A DNA stretch of 36,586 bases from an uncultured Lachnospiraceae bacterium (GTDB taxonomy: Bacteria; Bacillota; Clostridia; Lachnospirales; Lachnospiraceae): positions 1-36,586 of the forward strand of contig CANDKY010000035.1 in NCBI GenBank assembly GCA_947385425.1, given 5' to 3'. Below, piece after piece: positions 15,101 through 24,012 of this stretch (within the stretch, counting starts at the first letter, position 1; every line of letters starts with the position of its first letter). The notes beneath the pieces were generated by a model. The model did not search any database. It was given only the letters and a program-made list of their open reading frames with translations, and was not told the DNA's origin. The position numbers and the translations under genes are program-made.

Positions 15101-15919
15101 ATGGTTAGGAGTTTATGGTCCGCAGCGACCGGTATGAATGCGCAGCAGACGAATGTAGATACAATTGCCAATAACCTGGCAAATGTGAATACGGTTGGAT
15201 ATAAAGCACAGGTTGCAGAGTTTAAGAGCCTGTTGTATCAGACACTGCAGACAGCCACTACAACGGCAAACGGAGAACCGAAACCGATAACTTCCCAGGT
15301 TGGCTTAGGTGTAAGGACAGCGGCGCTGAACCAGATTTTTAAGCAGGGCAGTTTACTGGCTTCCGAGAGTGATACGGCATTCGCTATTGAGGGAAGCGGT
15401 TTCTTTGCGGTAAGGACGGCCAGCGGTGAAACAAATTATACGAGAAACGGTGATTTTACATGGGCAATAACAGCGGCCAACGGCCTCATGCTCACAAATT
15501 CGGACGGACTCCCTGTCCTGGATTCCACGGGACGGACTATCAATCTTGCGGGTACGTTTATGGCAGATAAAATAACGATTGATGCAGGAGGCACATTGTA
15601 TTATCCGGACGAGAATAATAATCCGGTATCATTGGGTGTTACAATAGGGACTTACCAGTTCCGCAATCCTGCCGGGCTGGCAAGGCAGGGGGACAGCCTT
15701 TTTGCGGTAACGGCGGCAAGCGGTATTGCTTTGAATGAAGCGACAAATGCGAACCTGACCAGGAGCCGGGTGATACAGAATTATCTGGAAGGCTCCAATG
15801 TCCAGGTAGCGGACGAAATGGTAAATCTGATTGTGGCACAGCGCGCTTATGAGATGAATTCCAAAGCAATTACCACTTCAGATGAGATGCTTCAGCAGGC
15901 AAATAATCTGAAACGTTAA
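15101..15919 (+). CDS. flhP: Flagellar basal-body rod protein FlhP (FlgG family)
   Basis: A 272-residue rod protein related to FlgG and the preceding FlhO. It has MVRSLWSAATGMNAQQ and DTIANNLANVNTVGYKAQ at the N terminus, GSGFFAVRT in the central domain, and the end block QNYLEGSNVQVADEMVNLI with QRAYEMNSKAI. It probably forms part of the distal rod through the cell wall. AGGAGT precedes the ATG. It is tightly spaced within the mbl-flhO-flhP block. Confidence 0.93.
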   Translation: MVRSLWSAATGMNAQQTNVDTIANNLANVNTVGYKAQVAEFKSLLYQTLQTATTTANGEPKPITSQVGLGVRTAALNQIFKQGSLLASESDTAFAIEGSGFFAVRTASGETNYTRNGDFTWAITAANGLMLTNSDGLPVLDSTGRTINLAGTFMADKITIDAGGTLYYPDENNNPVSLGVTIGTYQFRNPAGLARQGDSLFAVTAASGIALNEATNANLTRSRVIQNYLEGSNVQVADEMVNLIVAQRAYEMNSKAITTSDEMLQQANNLKR

Positions 15920-15952
15920 AACAGAGGCTGACAGCCGGACAGGAGTACATAT

Positions 15953-16303
15953 ATGAGTTTAGGAAGCGGAGTTTCATCAGGATATACAAGTTATATCGCA
16001 TCGCAGTCGGCGTCACAGTTGGACAGCCGCATTAAGACAAAAGATTACAGCAAGTCATCGGACGAACAGCTTCTGGATGCATGTAAGGAATTTGAAGCTT
16101 ATTTTGTGGAACAGATTTTCAAAGAGATGCAGAAGACTGTGGATGTGTTTAAGGACGGAGAAACCAATCCCAATGACTCCCTTGTGGATTACTTTAAAGA
16201 CGGCGCACTGCAGCAGTTGGCAGGTACTGCGACGAAAACACAGGGGCTGGGACTGGCGCAGATGCTGTATGAACAGATGAAGCGCAATTATAATATGGTG
16301 TAA
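15953..16303 (+). CDS. Rod-binding protein (FlgJ N-terminal domain type)
   Basis: A 116-residue protein matching the rod-binding domain of FlgJ: LLDACKEFEAYFVEQIFKEMQKTV, then NDSLVDYFKDGALQQLAGTATKTQGLGLAQMLYEQMKR. It lacks the peptidoglycan hydrolase domain of proteobacterial FlgJ, as is usual in Firmicutes. It probably caps or chaperones the growing rod while wall cutting is done by another protein. It follows flhP by 33 bases and is closed by a terminator. Confidence 0.88.
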   Translation: MSLGSGVSSGYTSYIASQSASQLDSRIKTKDYSKSSDEQLLDACKEFEAYFVEQIFKEMQKTVDVFKDGETNPNDSLVDYFKDGALQQLAGTATKTQGLGLAQMLYEQMKRNYNMV

Positions 16304-16372
16304 ATGACAGGCTGATTGTAAGAAAAGGCGATTTTCAAAAGATTTTGGTGAGGGACAGATCATGTACGTGAG

Positions 16373-16399
16373 AGGCTGCTTGTGGAGGGCAGCCTTTTT
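16373..16399 (+). terminator. Terminator of the mbl-flagellar operon
   Basis: AGGCTGC (16373-16379) pairs with GCAGCCT (16389-16395) and is followed by a T-run. The 220 bases to the next gene contain a small GCAAAC/GTTTGC hairpin but no gene. Confidence 0.85.
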
Positions 16400-16620
16400 G
16401 CTTATTTATACTGTCGGCCGCTAAACTTTGCCGGGGCGCCCGTCTTGCGGGCAGCAGACGCTATTAATTGGCGGCAAACTTTATCGTTTGCGGGTATATG
16501 CGGTGCGTGAGAGGGTGGGGATACCGGGATTTTTTGATGTTTGGCACCGGATTTGGGTTAAAGGGGCTATTTTGTATGCGGCAATATTTGCGGAGGATGC
16601 TGCAGTAGAAGGAATGGAAG

Positions 16621-18897
16621 ATGGAGCAGATAAAGGGCTATGTAGAGCATATAATTTACCGCAATGCTGAGAACGGGTATACTGTTTTGAACCTGGCGGG
16701 GAGTGGGGGGGAGACGGTTTGTGTGGGGAGTTTCCGTTCGCTGGATCAGGGGGAAACCCTGGAGGTCTGGGGGAACTTTGTGGAGCATCCGATGTATGGC
16801 GTCCAGCTTAAGGTGGAAGGTTATCAGGTTACGGAACCGGATGATGTTGTGAGTATGGAGCGTTACCTTGGGTCGGGGGCGATTAAAGGTGTGGGGGAGG
16901 CTCTGGCCCATAGGATTATGAAGAAATTCGGGGAGGATACTTTCCGCATTATTGAGGAAGAGCCGGAGCGTCTCGCAGAGATTAAAGGCTTCAGCGAGAG
17001 GAAAGCAAGGGAAATCTCCATGCAGATGGAAGAGAAGAAGGACGTACGCGCTGCTATGGTGTTCCTGCAGAAGTATGGCATATCAGGCTCCCTGGCAGTT
17101 AAGATATATGATACCTATGGGGCAGAGGTATATGGGGTTATGAAGGAGAATCCGTACCGTCTGGCGGAGGATATAGGCGGCATAGGATTTAAAACAGCGG
17201 ATGAGATAGCCAGACGGGCAGGGATTCATGCGGATTCGGATTTCCGCATCCGCAGCGGTATTTTGTACACTCTGCTGCAGGCATCCGCGGAGGGGCATGT
17301 GTATCTTCCTGACGGAATATTGGCAGAGCGATGCGCGAGACTTCTGGAAGTGGAGGAAGCGGCGATTGAGCCGCAGGTGGCGAATCTGGCCATGGACAGG
17401 AAAATTGTCATAAAATATGCGGGGGAGGATCAGACAGGCGGCAAGAGGGTATATGCGGCTTCTTACTATTATGAGGAACTGAACTGTGCCAAAATGCTGC
17501 ATGACCTGAATGTGAAATCAGAGGGAGGGGATGGGAAAGAAACTTTGCCTGCAGAAGAAGCTTTGCCTGCAGAAAAAGGAATAGCGGAAAAGATACATAA
17601 GCTGGAAAAGGAGCAGGGGATTAGGCTGGATGAACTGCAGCGGAAGGCTGTTATGGAAAGTATAAGGAACGGCCTATTGATCCTGACCGGAGGACCGGGA
17701 ACCGGGAAGACAACGACGATCAATACGATTATCCGGTATTTTGCAGAGGAGGAAATGGATATATTCCTGGCGGCTCCCACCGGAAGGGCGGCCAAACGGA
17801 TGACAGAAGCTACAGGCTATGAAGCGCGGACAATTCACAGGCTGCTGGAACTGAACGGTGCGCTGGCGGAGGAGGAACGTTCGGCGAGATTTGAGAGGAA
17901 TGAAGAAAATCCCTTAGAGGCGGACGTTATAATTATTGATGAGATGTCCATGGTGGATCTGCATTTATTCCAGTCCCTGTTAAAGGCGATAACGCCGGGG
18001 ACGCGCCTGATTATGGCGGGGGACGTTAACCAGCTTCCGTCCGTCGGGCCGGGGCAGATTCTGCGTGATATGATAGAAAGCGGTTGTATCCCCGTGGTAA
18101 TGCTTCAGAGGATTTTCCGGCAGGCGGAGGAGAGCGATATTGTGGTAAACGCCCACAGGATAAACAAAGGCGAACCGTTAGTACTGGATAATAAGAGCAG
18201 GGATTTCTTTTTTCTGCAGAGAAGGGATGTCAATGTGATTTATAAGCATATGATACAGCTTATCCAGGAAAAACTGCCGCCGTATGTAAAGGCGGAAAGT
18301 TTTGATATCCAGGTGCTGACTCCTATGAGGAAGGGCAATCTGGGGGTAGAAGTATTGAATGTTATTTTACAGAAATATCTGAATCCTCCCGATGAGACAA
18401 AAGCAGAGCACCTGTACGGAGACGGGGTTTTCCGCGAGGGTGATAAGGTAATGCAGATAAAAAACAATTATCAGACAGAATGGGAGATAGTGAGTAAGTA
18501 TGGGATACCCATTGATAAAGGGATGGGGATATTCAACGGCGATATGGGGATTATTAAGGAAATTAATGAGCCTTCGCAGGAAATAGTGGTGGAGTTTGAT
18601 GAAAACCGCCGGGTGGTTTACCCTTTCCATCAACTGGATGAAATAGAACTTGCCTATGCGGTCACGATACATAAGTCCCAGGGGAGTGAATATCCCGCCG
18701 TTATTATGCCGTTGCTGTCCGGGCCGCGGATGCTCTTTAACCGGAATCTGCTGTACACAGGGGTGACGCGTGCAAAATATTGTGTGACTATATTGGGGGA
18801 CAGACAGACTGTGGCCGATATGGCGGCGAACGAACACCAGAACAAGAGGTATACCAGCCTGTGTGACCGGATAAAAGAAATGATGCAAATGATGTAA
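16621..18897 (+). CDS. recD2: RecD2-type ATP-dependent DNA helicase
   Basis: A 758-residue superfamily 1B helicase, 5'-3', of the RecBC-independent RecD2 class. An N-terminal OB-like region (MEQIKGYVEHIIYRNAENGYT) and helix-hairpin-helix segments (about 85-200) precede the motor. Walker A GGPGTGKTT is at 357-365 and Walker B DEMSM at 440-444, with AAPTGRAAKRM between them. The C-terminal motif VTIHKSQGSEYPAVI is near residue 680. RecD2 acts in DNA repair and fork maintenance in organisms that use AddAB instead of RecBCD. A duplicated CTTTGCCTGCAGAA segment adds a LPAEEA/LPAEKG repeat at about 309-319, in a linker. The ribosome site is GAAGGA before the ATG at 16621. Confidence 0.95.
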   Translation: MEQIKGYVEHIIYRNAENGYTVLNLAGSGGETVCVGSFRSLDQGETLEVWGNFVEHPMYGVQLKVEGYQVTEPDDVVSMERYLGSGAIKGVGEALAHRIMKKFGEDTFRIIEEEPERLAEIKGFSERKAREISMQMEEKKDVRAAMVFLQKYGISGSLAVKIYDTYGAEVYGVMKENPYRLAEDIGGIGFKTADEIARRAGIHADSDFRIRSGILYTLLQASAEGHVYLPDGILAERCARLLEVEEAAIEPQVANLAMDRKIVIKYAGEDQTGGKRVYAASYYYEELNCAKMLHDLNVKSEGGDGKETLPAEEALPAEKGIAEKIHKLEKEQGIRLDELQRKAVMESIRNGLLILTGGPGTGKTTTINTIIRYFAEEEMDIFLAAPTGRAAKRMTEATGYEARTIHRLLELNGALAEEERSARFERNEENPLEADVIIIDEMSMVDLHLFQSLLKAITPGTRLIMAGDVNQLPSVGPGQILRDMIESGCIPVVMLQRIFRQAEESDIVVNAHRINKGEPLVLDNKSRDFFFLQRRDVNVIYKHMIQLIQEKLPPYVKAESFDIQVLTPMRKGNLGVEVLNVILQKYLNPPDETKAEHLYGDGVFREGDKVMQIKNNYQTEWEIVSKYGIPIDKGMGIFNGDMGIIKEINEPSQEIVVEFDENRRVVYPFHQLDEIELAYAVTIHKSQGSEYPAVIMPLLSGPRMLFNRNLLYTGVTRAKYCVTILGDRQTVADMAANEHQNKRYTSLCDRIKEMMQMM

Positions 18898-18931
18898 ATA
18901 ATGCAGATAATACAAATGATGTAAATGATGT
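18878..18931 (+). repeat. Short ATGATGYAA-type tandem repeat at the recD2 stop
   Basis: Imperfect 9-base units (ATGATGCAA, ATGATGTAA, ATAATGCAG and similar) run across the end of recD2 and into the gap before comFC. The repeat encodes MMQMM and then the stop. Slippage here could change the recD2 C terminus slightly. Confidence 0.6.
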
Positions 18932-19829
18932 GAACCCCTGCCCGGAGAAACGTCATGGAGAGGGAATGGAACAGGGAAAGAGAAGGGATTGTCTGAAAGA
19001 CGGGGGAGCGCGGCTTCCTCAAATGCAGTATTCTCAATTCAGGAAATTGGGAGAGATGGAAAAACGGGGGAAAAAAGACGGAAACGGCAGGAAACAAGAT
19101 GTAAAAAGGGAAAGTGTAACCGGTTTCTGCATAGAATGGATGTGGGATCTGCTTTTCCCGAGAAGATGTCCGGTCTGCGACGGAGTACTGCGCTTCCGCA
19201 AAGAATATATTTGCCCGGAGTGCCTGGAGAAAATAAAGTTTATCCGGGAGCCAGCCTGTATGAAATGCGGAAAAGGGCTGCGGGAGGAAGCCGAATACTG
19301 CTATGACTGCGCAAGGAAGAAGCATCTTTACATCCAGGGTGCCGCATTGTTTGAGTATGGTTCCGCCGCATCGTCCATATACCGGTTCAAATATGGGGGA
19401 AGGCAGGAATATGCCGTGTTTTTCGGCAGAAGTATGGCGGTTATGCTTGGGGAGAGGATGAGACGGTGGCGTGTGCAGGCTCTGGTGCCGGTGCCGATCC
19501 ATGTATCCAGGTTAAGGAAGCGCGGTTATAACCAGGCTCAGCTTCTGGCGGAAGTGATAAGCAGCTATACAGGCATACCGGTAAGGACGGATATTATTGC
19601 AAGACAGAAGAAAACAGCCCCGCAAAAGGAATTAGATGAGAAACAACGGCAAAATAATTTGAAAAGGGCTTTTAAAATCCTCAGAAATGATGTAAAATTA
19701 AGTACGATTGTAATTATTGATGATATTTACACGACAGGAAGTACAATTGATGCCATGACAGCCATGTTGCATGCTGCGGGAGTGGAGAAGGTTTATTATG
19801 CGGCACTGGCAATAGGCAGCGGGTTATAA
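18930..19829 (+). CDS. comFC: ComFC-like phosphoribosyltransferase-domain protein
   Basis: A ComF-family protein. A four-cysteine zinc finger begins CPVCDG..CPEC, followed by a second set CMKCGKG..CYDC. The type I phosphoribosyltransferase fold ends with VIIDDIYTTGSTIDA. In naturally competent bacteria this protein helps process incoming DNA. Many non-competent species retain it. The open frame gives 299 residues, about 50-60 more than is typical. The extra N terminus is lysine-rich and unlike the family, so the true start may be ATG 18966 or a later one near 19138. It lies directly before yvyF, as in Bacillus (comFC-yvyF-flgM). Confidence 0.88.
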   Translation: MNPCPEKRHGEGMEQGKRRDCLKDGGARLPQMQYSQFRKLGEMEKRGKKDGNGRKQDVKRESVTGFCIEWMWDLLFPRRCPVCDGVLRFRKEYICPECLEKIKFIREPACMKCGKGLREEAEYCYDCARKKHLYIQGAALFEYGSAASSIYRFKYGGRQEYAVFFGRSMAVMLGERMRRWRVQALVPVPIHVSRLRKRGYNQAQLLAEVISSYTGIPVRTDIIARQKKTAPQKELDEKQRQNNLKRAFKILRNDVKLSTIVIIDDIYTTGSTIDAMTAMLHAAGVEKVYYAALAIGSGL

Positions 19830-19844
19830 CGGGAGGTATTGTAT

Positions 19845-20258
19845 ATGGACGTTAGAAATTGCAGAAAGTGTGGGAAATTATTTAATTATGCCATGGGGCC
19901 GATTATTTGCCAGCATTGCAAAGACGGGCTGGAAGAAAAATTCCAGGAAGTGAAGAAATATGTATATGAGCATCCGGGCTGCGGCATTGCGGAGGTGGCT
20001 GAAGAGTGTGAAGTGGAGGCCAAGCAGATTAAGCAGTGGCTGAGAGAGGAACGGCTTCAGTTTACGGAGGATTCGGCGGTTTTATTGAATTGCGAAACCT
20101 GCGGGGCGCCGATCCGTTCGGGGCGTTTTTGTGATAAATGTAAAGCCAGCATGGTACAGACTCTGGGAAGCACATATAAGAAAGAGCGGCCAAGAGAAGA
20201 GCCGAAGAAGAAAGCCGACTCGAATGAAAAGCCGAGAATGCATTATCTGGATTATTAA
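19845..20258 (+). CDS. yvyF: YvyF-type flagellar operon protein
   Basis: A 137-residue protein with an N-terminal zinc finger (CRKCGKLF..ICQHC) and a middle helix-turn-helix-like region (GCGIAEVAEECEVEAKQIKQWLREERL). A second finger follows (CETCGAP..CDKC), then a lysine-rich tail. This layout matches the flagellar operon protein YvyF, which in Bacillus lies between comFC and flgM and influences flagellar gene expression. GGGAGG at 19831-19836 supports the ATG at 19845 over an upstream TTG. flgM and flgK do not follow, so the flagellar gene string is broken after yvyF. Confidence 0.88.
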   Translation: MDVRNCRKCGKLFNYAMGPIICQHCKDGLEEKFQEVKKYVYEHPGCGIAEVAEECEVEAKQIKQWLREERLQFTEDSAVLLNCETCGAPIRSGRFCDKCKASMVQTLGSTYKKERPREEPKKKADSNEKPRMHYLDY

Positions 20259-20339
20259 GCTTGGCCGTTTTGCGCGTTACGGGAGCACGGCAATGATGAG
20301 GGGGCTGTCATTGCCTGTGCCGGCGGTATGGAGGCGGGT

Positions 20340-20729
20340 ATGTTAAACAAGGAACGAGTCATTTTGATGACCAAGATGGCGTCTTATGAGGAAAACGAAG
20401 GCAGGAAGAACCGTTCTGTGATGAGTTACTTCCGGGGAGATTATGTGTGGTTTCAGGTGCTGAAGTCAGTGATCTTCGGAACGTTAGCATTTGGAATTGT
20501 ATTTGGAATGTATATTTTTTATGATTTCGAAGTCTTTATGATGGATATATATAAGATGGATCTGCTGGAATTCGGTAGATCTGTCCTGAAAAAGTATTTA
20601 TTTGTAATAGGGATTTATTGCATAATCTCGTATGCTGTGTACAGTTACCGCTATGCGAAAGCAAGGCAGGGCGTAAGGTTGTATCAGAATAACCTGCGCA
20701 AGCTGAGCGGAATGTACGATAAAACATAA
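20340..20729 (+). CDS. Hypothetical two-segment membrane protein
   Basis: A 129-residue protein I do not recognise. The N-terminal 40 residues are charged and probably cytoplasmic. Hydrophobic segments lie at about 44-64 and 86-104 and are followed by a basic end. GGAGG six bases before ATG 20340 fixes the start. It is 34 bases upstream of the next membrane protein and on the same strand as cdaA, so the two may act together with CdaA. The 81-base gap after yvyF shows no terminator. Confidence 0.72.
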   Translation: MLNKERVILMTKMASYEENEGRKNRSVMSYFRGDYVWFQVLKSVIFGTLAFGIVFGMYIFYDFEVFMMDIYKMDLLEFGRSVLKKYLFVIGIYCIISYAVYSYRYAKARQGVRLYQNNLRKLSGMYDKT

Positions 20730-20763
20730 GCCAGAGCCGTTAAGGTTCTGAAAGGAATTTACT

Positions 20764-21741
20764 ATGACATCATTACTTGTAGCAAAGCAGTATTTGAAAA
20801 AGTTTTACGGAAAGTTTGAGGTGTATCTGACACCGTTGATAAAATTCCTGCTTTCCCTGGTAAGCCTGATACTGATTAACAGGAACCTGGGATTTATGGA
20901 AAGGATCAATGATACGACGATTGTCCTGGTTGTATCGCTGATGTGTTCGTTTATGCCGATGAATTTTATTGTTTTGATAGCCGCGGCTTTTGTGCTTCTC
21001 CATGTATATACATTGTCATTGGAATGCGCAGTTGTCGTACTGGCGGCGTTTCTGCTGATGTTTCTGATGTATTTCAGATTTTCGCCCGGGGATACGGCAG
21101 TAGTGATTCTGACACCGATTTGTTTTTTAATGAACATCCCGTATGCGGTCCCGATGGCATTGGGGCTGGTCGGCACTCCGGTATCGGCAGTATCGGCGGC
21201 ATGCGGCACGACAGTGTACTATCTCCTGTCCTATGTGAGCGGCAGTGCCACAACGCTGGCTACGATGGAAACGGAGGAGGCAACGGTAAAGTTCCGCTTT
21301 ATTATTGACGGGATGCTGGATAACAGGGAAATGGTAGTAACGATTGCGGCGTTTGCAGTGACAATTTTTTTTGTTTATCTTATCAGAAGGCTTCCGGTTG
21401 ATTATTCCTGGACGATCGCGATAGTAGCCGGGTCATTGGTGAATGTAATGGTACTTCTTGTAGGGGATCTGATGTTTGATACGAACGTTTCCATTGCGGG
21501 TGTCATTGCAGGGACGATTATAGCGGCGCTGATTGGAGTTGTGATACAGTTTTTTACTTTCCATGTGGATTACAGCCGGACGGAAAAAGTACAGTTTGAG
21601 GACGATGAATATTATTATTATGTAAAGGCAGTGCCCAAAGTAACCGTAGCGGTGCCGGAGCGTAAAGTGAAGAAAATAAATCAGCAAAAAAAATCACGTC
21701 CTTCGCAGAAGAACCCGGAGGACAGAAAAGCAGGCAGATAA
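20764..21741 (+). CDS. Hypothetical polytopic membrane protein upstream of cdaA
   Basis: A 325-residue protein with about eight to nine hydrophobic segments between residues 22 and 270, then an acidic stretch (FEDDEYYYYVKAVPK) and a strongly basic tail. I recognise no family motif for transport or catalysis. It ends 24 bases before cdaA, with no terminator between them, so it is very likely in the same operon. It could be a membrane partner of CdaA or a transporter regulated by c-di-AMP. Neither idea has sequence evidence. Confidence 0.75.
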   Translation: MTSLLVAKQYLKKFYGKFEVYLTPLIKFLLSLVSLILINRNLGFMERINDTTIVLVVSLMCSFMPMNFIVLIAAAFVLLHVYTLSLECAVVVLAAFLLMFLMYFRFSPGDTAVVILTPICFLMNIPYAVPMALGLVGTPVSAVSAACGTTVYYLLSYVSGSATTLATMETEEATVKFRFIIDGMLDNREMVVTIAAFAVTIFFVYLIRRLPVDYSWTIAIVAGSLVNVMVLLVGDLMFDTNVSIAGVIAGTIIAALIGVVIQFFTFHVDYSRTEKVQFEDDEYYYYVKAVPKVTVAVPERKVKKINQQKKSRPSQKNPEDRKAGR

Positions 21742-21765
21742 TAATGAGGACTGGAATGGGTTGAT

Positions 21766-22647
21766 ATGCAGCAGATTCATGAAATAATGGAAAGATATTT
21801 TTGGCGTTTGCCGAGTATCATATGGACAGATATTGTAGAGATAGCGATTATCTCTTTTCTGATATACCATATTTTGGTATGGGTGAAGAATACAAAGGCG
21901 TGGTCACTGCTGAAAGGTGTTGTGGTGATCGCTATATTTTTAGTTTTGGCCGGGCTTTTCAAGATGAATACTATTCTTTGGATTGCTCAGAATATAGTCG
22001 GGATTGCAGCTACGGCAATCATCGTGATCCTGCAGCCGGAGCTGAGAAGGGCGCTGGAAGAACTGGGCAGAAAGAATATTATTTCATCGCTGATCCCTTT
22101 CGATTCCGGAAAGACGGAAGTAGGGTTGTTTTCCGACAGGACGATCAATGAGATTGCCAAAGCCTGTGTGGAAATGGGAAAAGTAAAGACAGGGGCGCTC
22201 ATTGTAATCGAGCGGTCACAGTCTCTGGCGGAATATGAGAGGACAGGGATTGATATAGACGGTATTGTGTCAAGCCAGCTACTCATTAATATATTTGAAC
22301 ATAATACACCGTTGCATGACGGTGCTGTTATTATACGTGAAAACCGTGTCACGTCGGCTACTTGCTATCTGCCATTGTCCGATAACATGGCGCTGAGCAA
22401 GGAGTTGGGGACGAGGCACCGGGCAGGGGTGGGGATTTCGGAGGCAACGGATTCCCTTACCGTTATCGTGTCCGAAGAAACCGGAAGGATAAGCGTCGCT
22501 ATGGAAGGGAAACTGGATCGCAACCTTGACGGGGAAGCCCTGAAGGAAAGGCTGCGGAAGATACAGGATAAACAACAGCCGGAGGAGAAGAAGAAGGTTA
22601 AGAGATGGAAGGGAAGGAAAAAGAATGGGAAAGAAACTGACCAATAA
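21766..22647 (+). CDS. cdaA: Diadenylate cyclase CdaA
   Basis: A 293-residue membrane enzyme that joins two ATP molecules into c-di-AMP. Three membrane helices (about 22-95) precede the DisA_N-type catalytic domain. The two signature motifs are intact: DGA at 185-187 (LHDGAVIIR) and RHR at 217-219 (GTRHRAG). The C terminus is a basic tail. It overlaps cdaR by 23 bases, and glmM follows, giving the conserved cdaA-cdaR-glmM operon. The matching phosphodiesterase gdpP is at 1499. Confidence 0.97.
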   Translation: MQQIHEIMERYFWRLPSIIWTDIVEIAIISFLIYHILVWVKNTKAWSLLKGVVVIAIFLVLAGLFKMNTILWIAQNIVGIAATAIIVILQPELRRALEELGRKNIISSLIPFDSGKTEVGLFSDRTINEIAKACVEMGKVKTGALIVIERSQSLAEYERTGIDIDGIVSSQLLINIFEHNTPLHDGAVIIRENRVTSATCYLPLSDNMALSKELGTRHRAGVGISEATDSLTVIVSEETGRISVAMEGKLDRNLDGEALKERLRKIQDKQQPEEKKKVKRWKGRKKNGKETDQ

Positions 22648-23926
22648 TCTTGCATTGAAAATAGGATCCGTTCTTTTTGCAGGTGTTCTCTGGCTTCTTG
22701 TGACAAATATTAGTAATCCGTCCACGCCGGTTTATTTCACGGATGTGCCGGTACAGATTATTAATTCAAACCTTATTACCAGCCAGGGGAAAATGTATGA
22801 GGTTTTGGACGATACGGATGTGATAGATTCCGTTACTCTTATGGTGCCGCGCTCGCTGACAGACAGTATGAGCAGTGACGATAATATTGTGGCGATTGCG
22901 GATATGAATAACCTGACGAATCTGAACACAATCCATATAGAGATTTCAACGAGACGTAACCAGAACTCTGTCAGCAATATCAGTGCCAGCAATGATATCC
23001 TGAAATTGAATATAGAGGACCGGAAAAATATATCGATACCTTTGACGACATCCACTTCCGGGTCGCTCCAGGATGATTATATTATAGGGACTGTGACGCC
23101 GGATCAGAACCTGGTGCGCGTGTCCGGGCCGGAATCGGTGGTTTCCCGCATTAAGACAGCGGAAGTGAATGTGAATGTGACCGGTTTTACAAGCGACATA
23201 GGTACGAATGCGGAGATTAAGCTCTATGATGCGGCAAAAAATGAGGTGCCGAAGGATAAGCTGACGCTGAATATTAACACGGTAGGAGTTAAAGTGGAGA
23301 TACTTGCTACGAAATCGGTACCGCTCAGGTTCTCGGCATATGGTGTGCCGGCAGCAGGTTACAGGGCAACCGGTGTGGTAAGCGGTTCCGTAAGTTCGGT
23401 TTCACTGGCAGGAAAGGCAAATGTATTGAATAATTTGTCCTCAATAGAGATACCGGACACGGATATAGATTTGACAGGGGCGACGGAGAATGTGTCGGAA
23501 CTCATTAATATAGAAAAATATCTGCCGGGGAATGTAGAGCTTGCCGATCCGGAATTTGACGGGTTTGTTACGGTTACAGCCTACGTGGAGCCGGAAATTA
23601 CAAGGACATTTACGATACCGGAACGCAATATTGCGGTGGAGAACCTGCCGGCGGGCTACCGATCAGCGGTAACGGCATACGGAGGGGAAGTTACGCTGCA
23701 GATACGCGGCCTGGCTGAGGATGTAAACGGATTCGATGCAGGCCAGTTGCGTCCCGTAATTGATATTAACAAGCTGGTAGAATCCGGTGTGATGGAGGAA
23801 GCGCAGGCGGGAAGTTATGATGTACGGCTTTCCATAGAATTACCGGAGGGAGTGGAACTGCGGGATAATGTTACTGTCCGGCTTGTGATTGAAGAAGAAC
23901 AGCCGGAGGAAACGGAGGAAGAATAG
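22625..23926 (+). CDS. cdaR: CdaA regulatory protein CdaR (YbbR domains)
   Basis: A 433-residue membrane-anchored protein. One N-terminal membrane segment (about 9-28) is followed by a large extracellular part of several YbbR repeats, as in FTDVPVQIINSN and in the recurring VSGPESVV- and VSLAGKA-type strands. It ends in an acidic tail. CdaR binds CdaA and tunes its activity, possibly sensing the cell envelope. It overlaps cdaA by 23 bases, which suggests coupled translation, and lies 86 bases before glmM. Confidence 0.93.
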   Translation: MGKKLTNNLALKIGSVLFAGVLWLLVTNISNPSTPVYFTDVPVQIINSNLITSQGKMYEVLDDTDVIDSVTLMVPRSLTDSMSSDDNIVAIADMNNLTNLNTIHIEISTRRNQNSVSNISASNDILKLNIEDRKNISIPLTTSTSGSLQDDYIIGTVTPDQNLVRVSGPESVVSRIKTAEVNVNVTGFTSDIGTNAEIKLYDAAKNEVPKDKLTLNINTVGVKVEILATKSVPLRFSAYGVPAAGYRATGVVSGSVSSVSLAGKANVLNNLSSIEIPDTDIDLTGATENVSELINIEKYLPGNVELADPEFDGFVTVTAYVEPEITRTFTIPERNIAVENLPAGYRSAVTAYGGEVTLQIRGLAEDVNGFDAGQLRPVIDINKLVESGVMEEAQAGSYDVRLSIELPEGVELRDNVTVRLVIEEEQPEETEEE

Positions 23927-24012
23927 TTTCCATGCGGCCCTGTTCTGCCGCAGGCAGTATACTGGCAGGCTGTGCCGGGGAAATAGCCAATAGAAAGGAG
24001 TGAAAGGAATAT

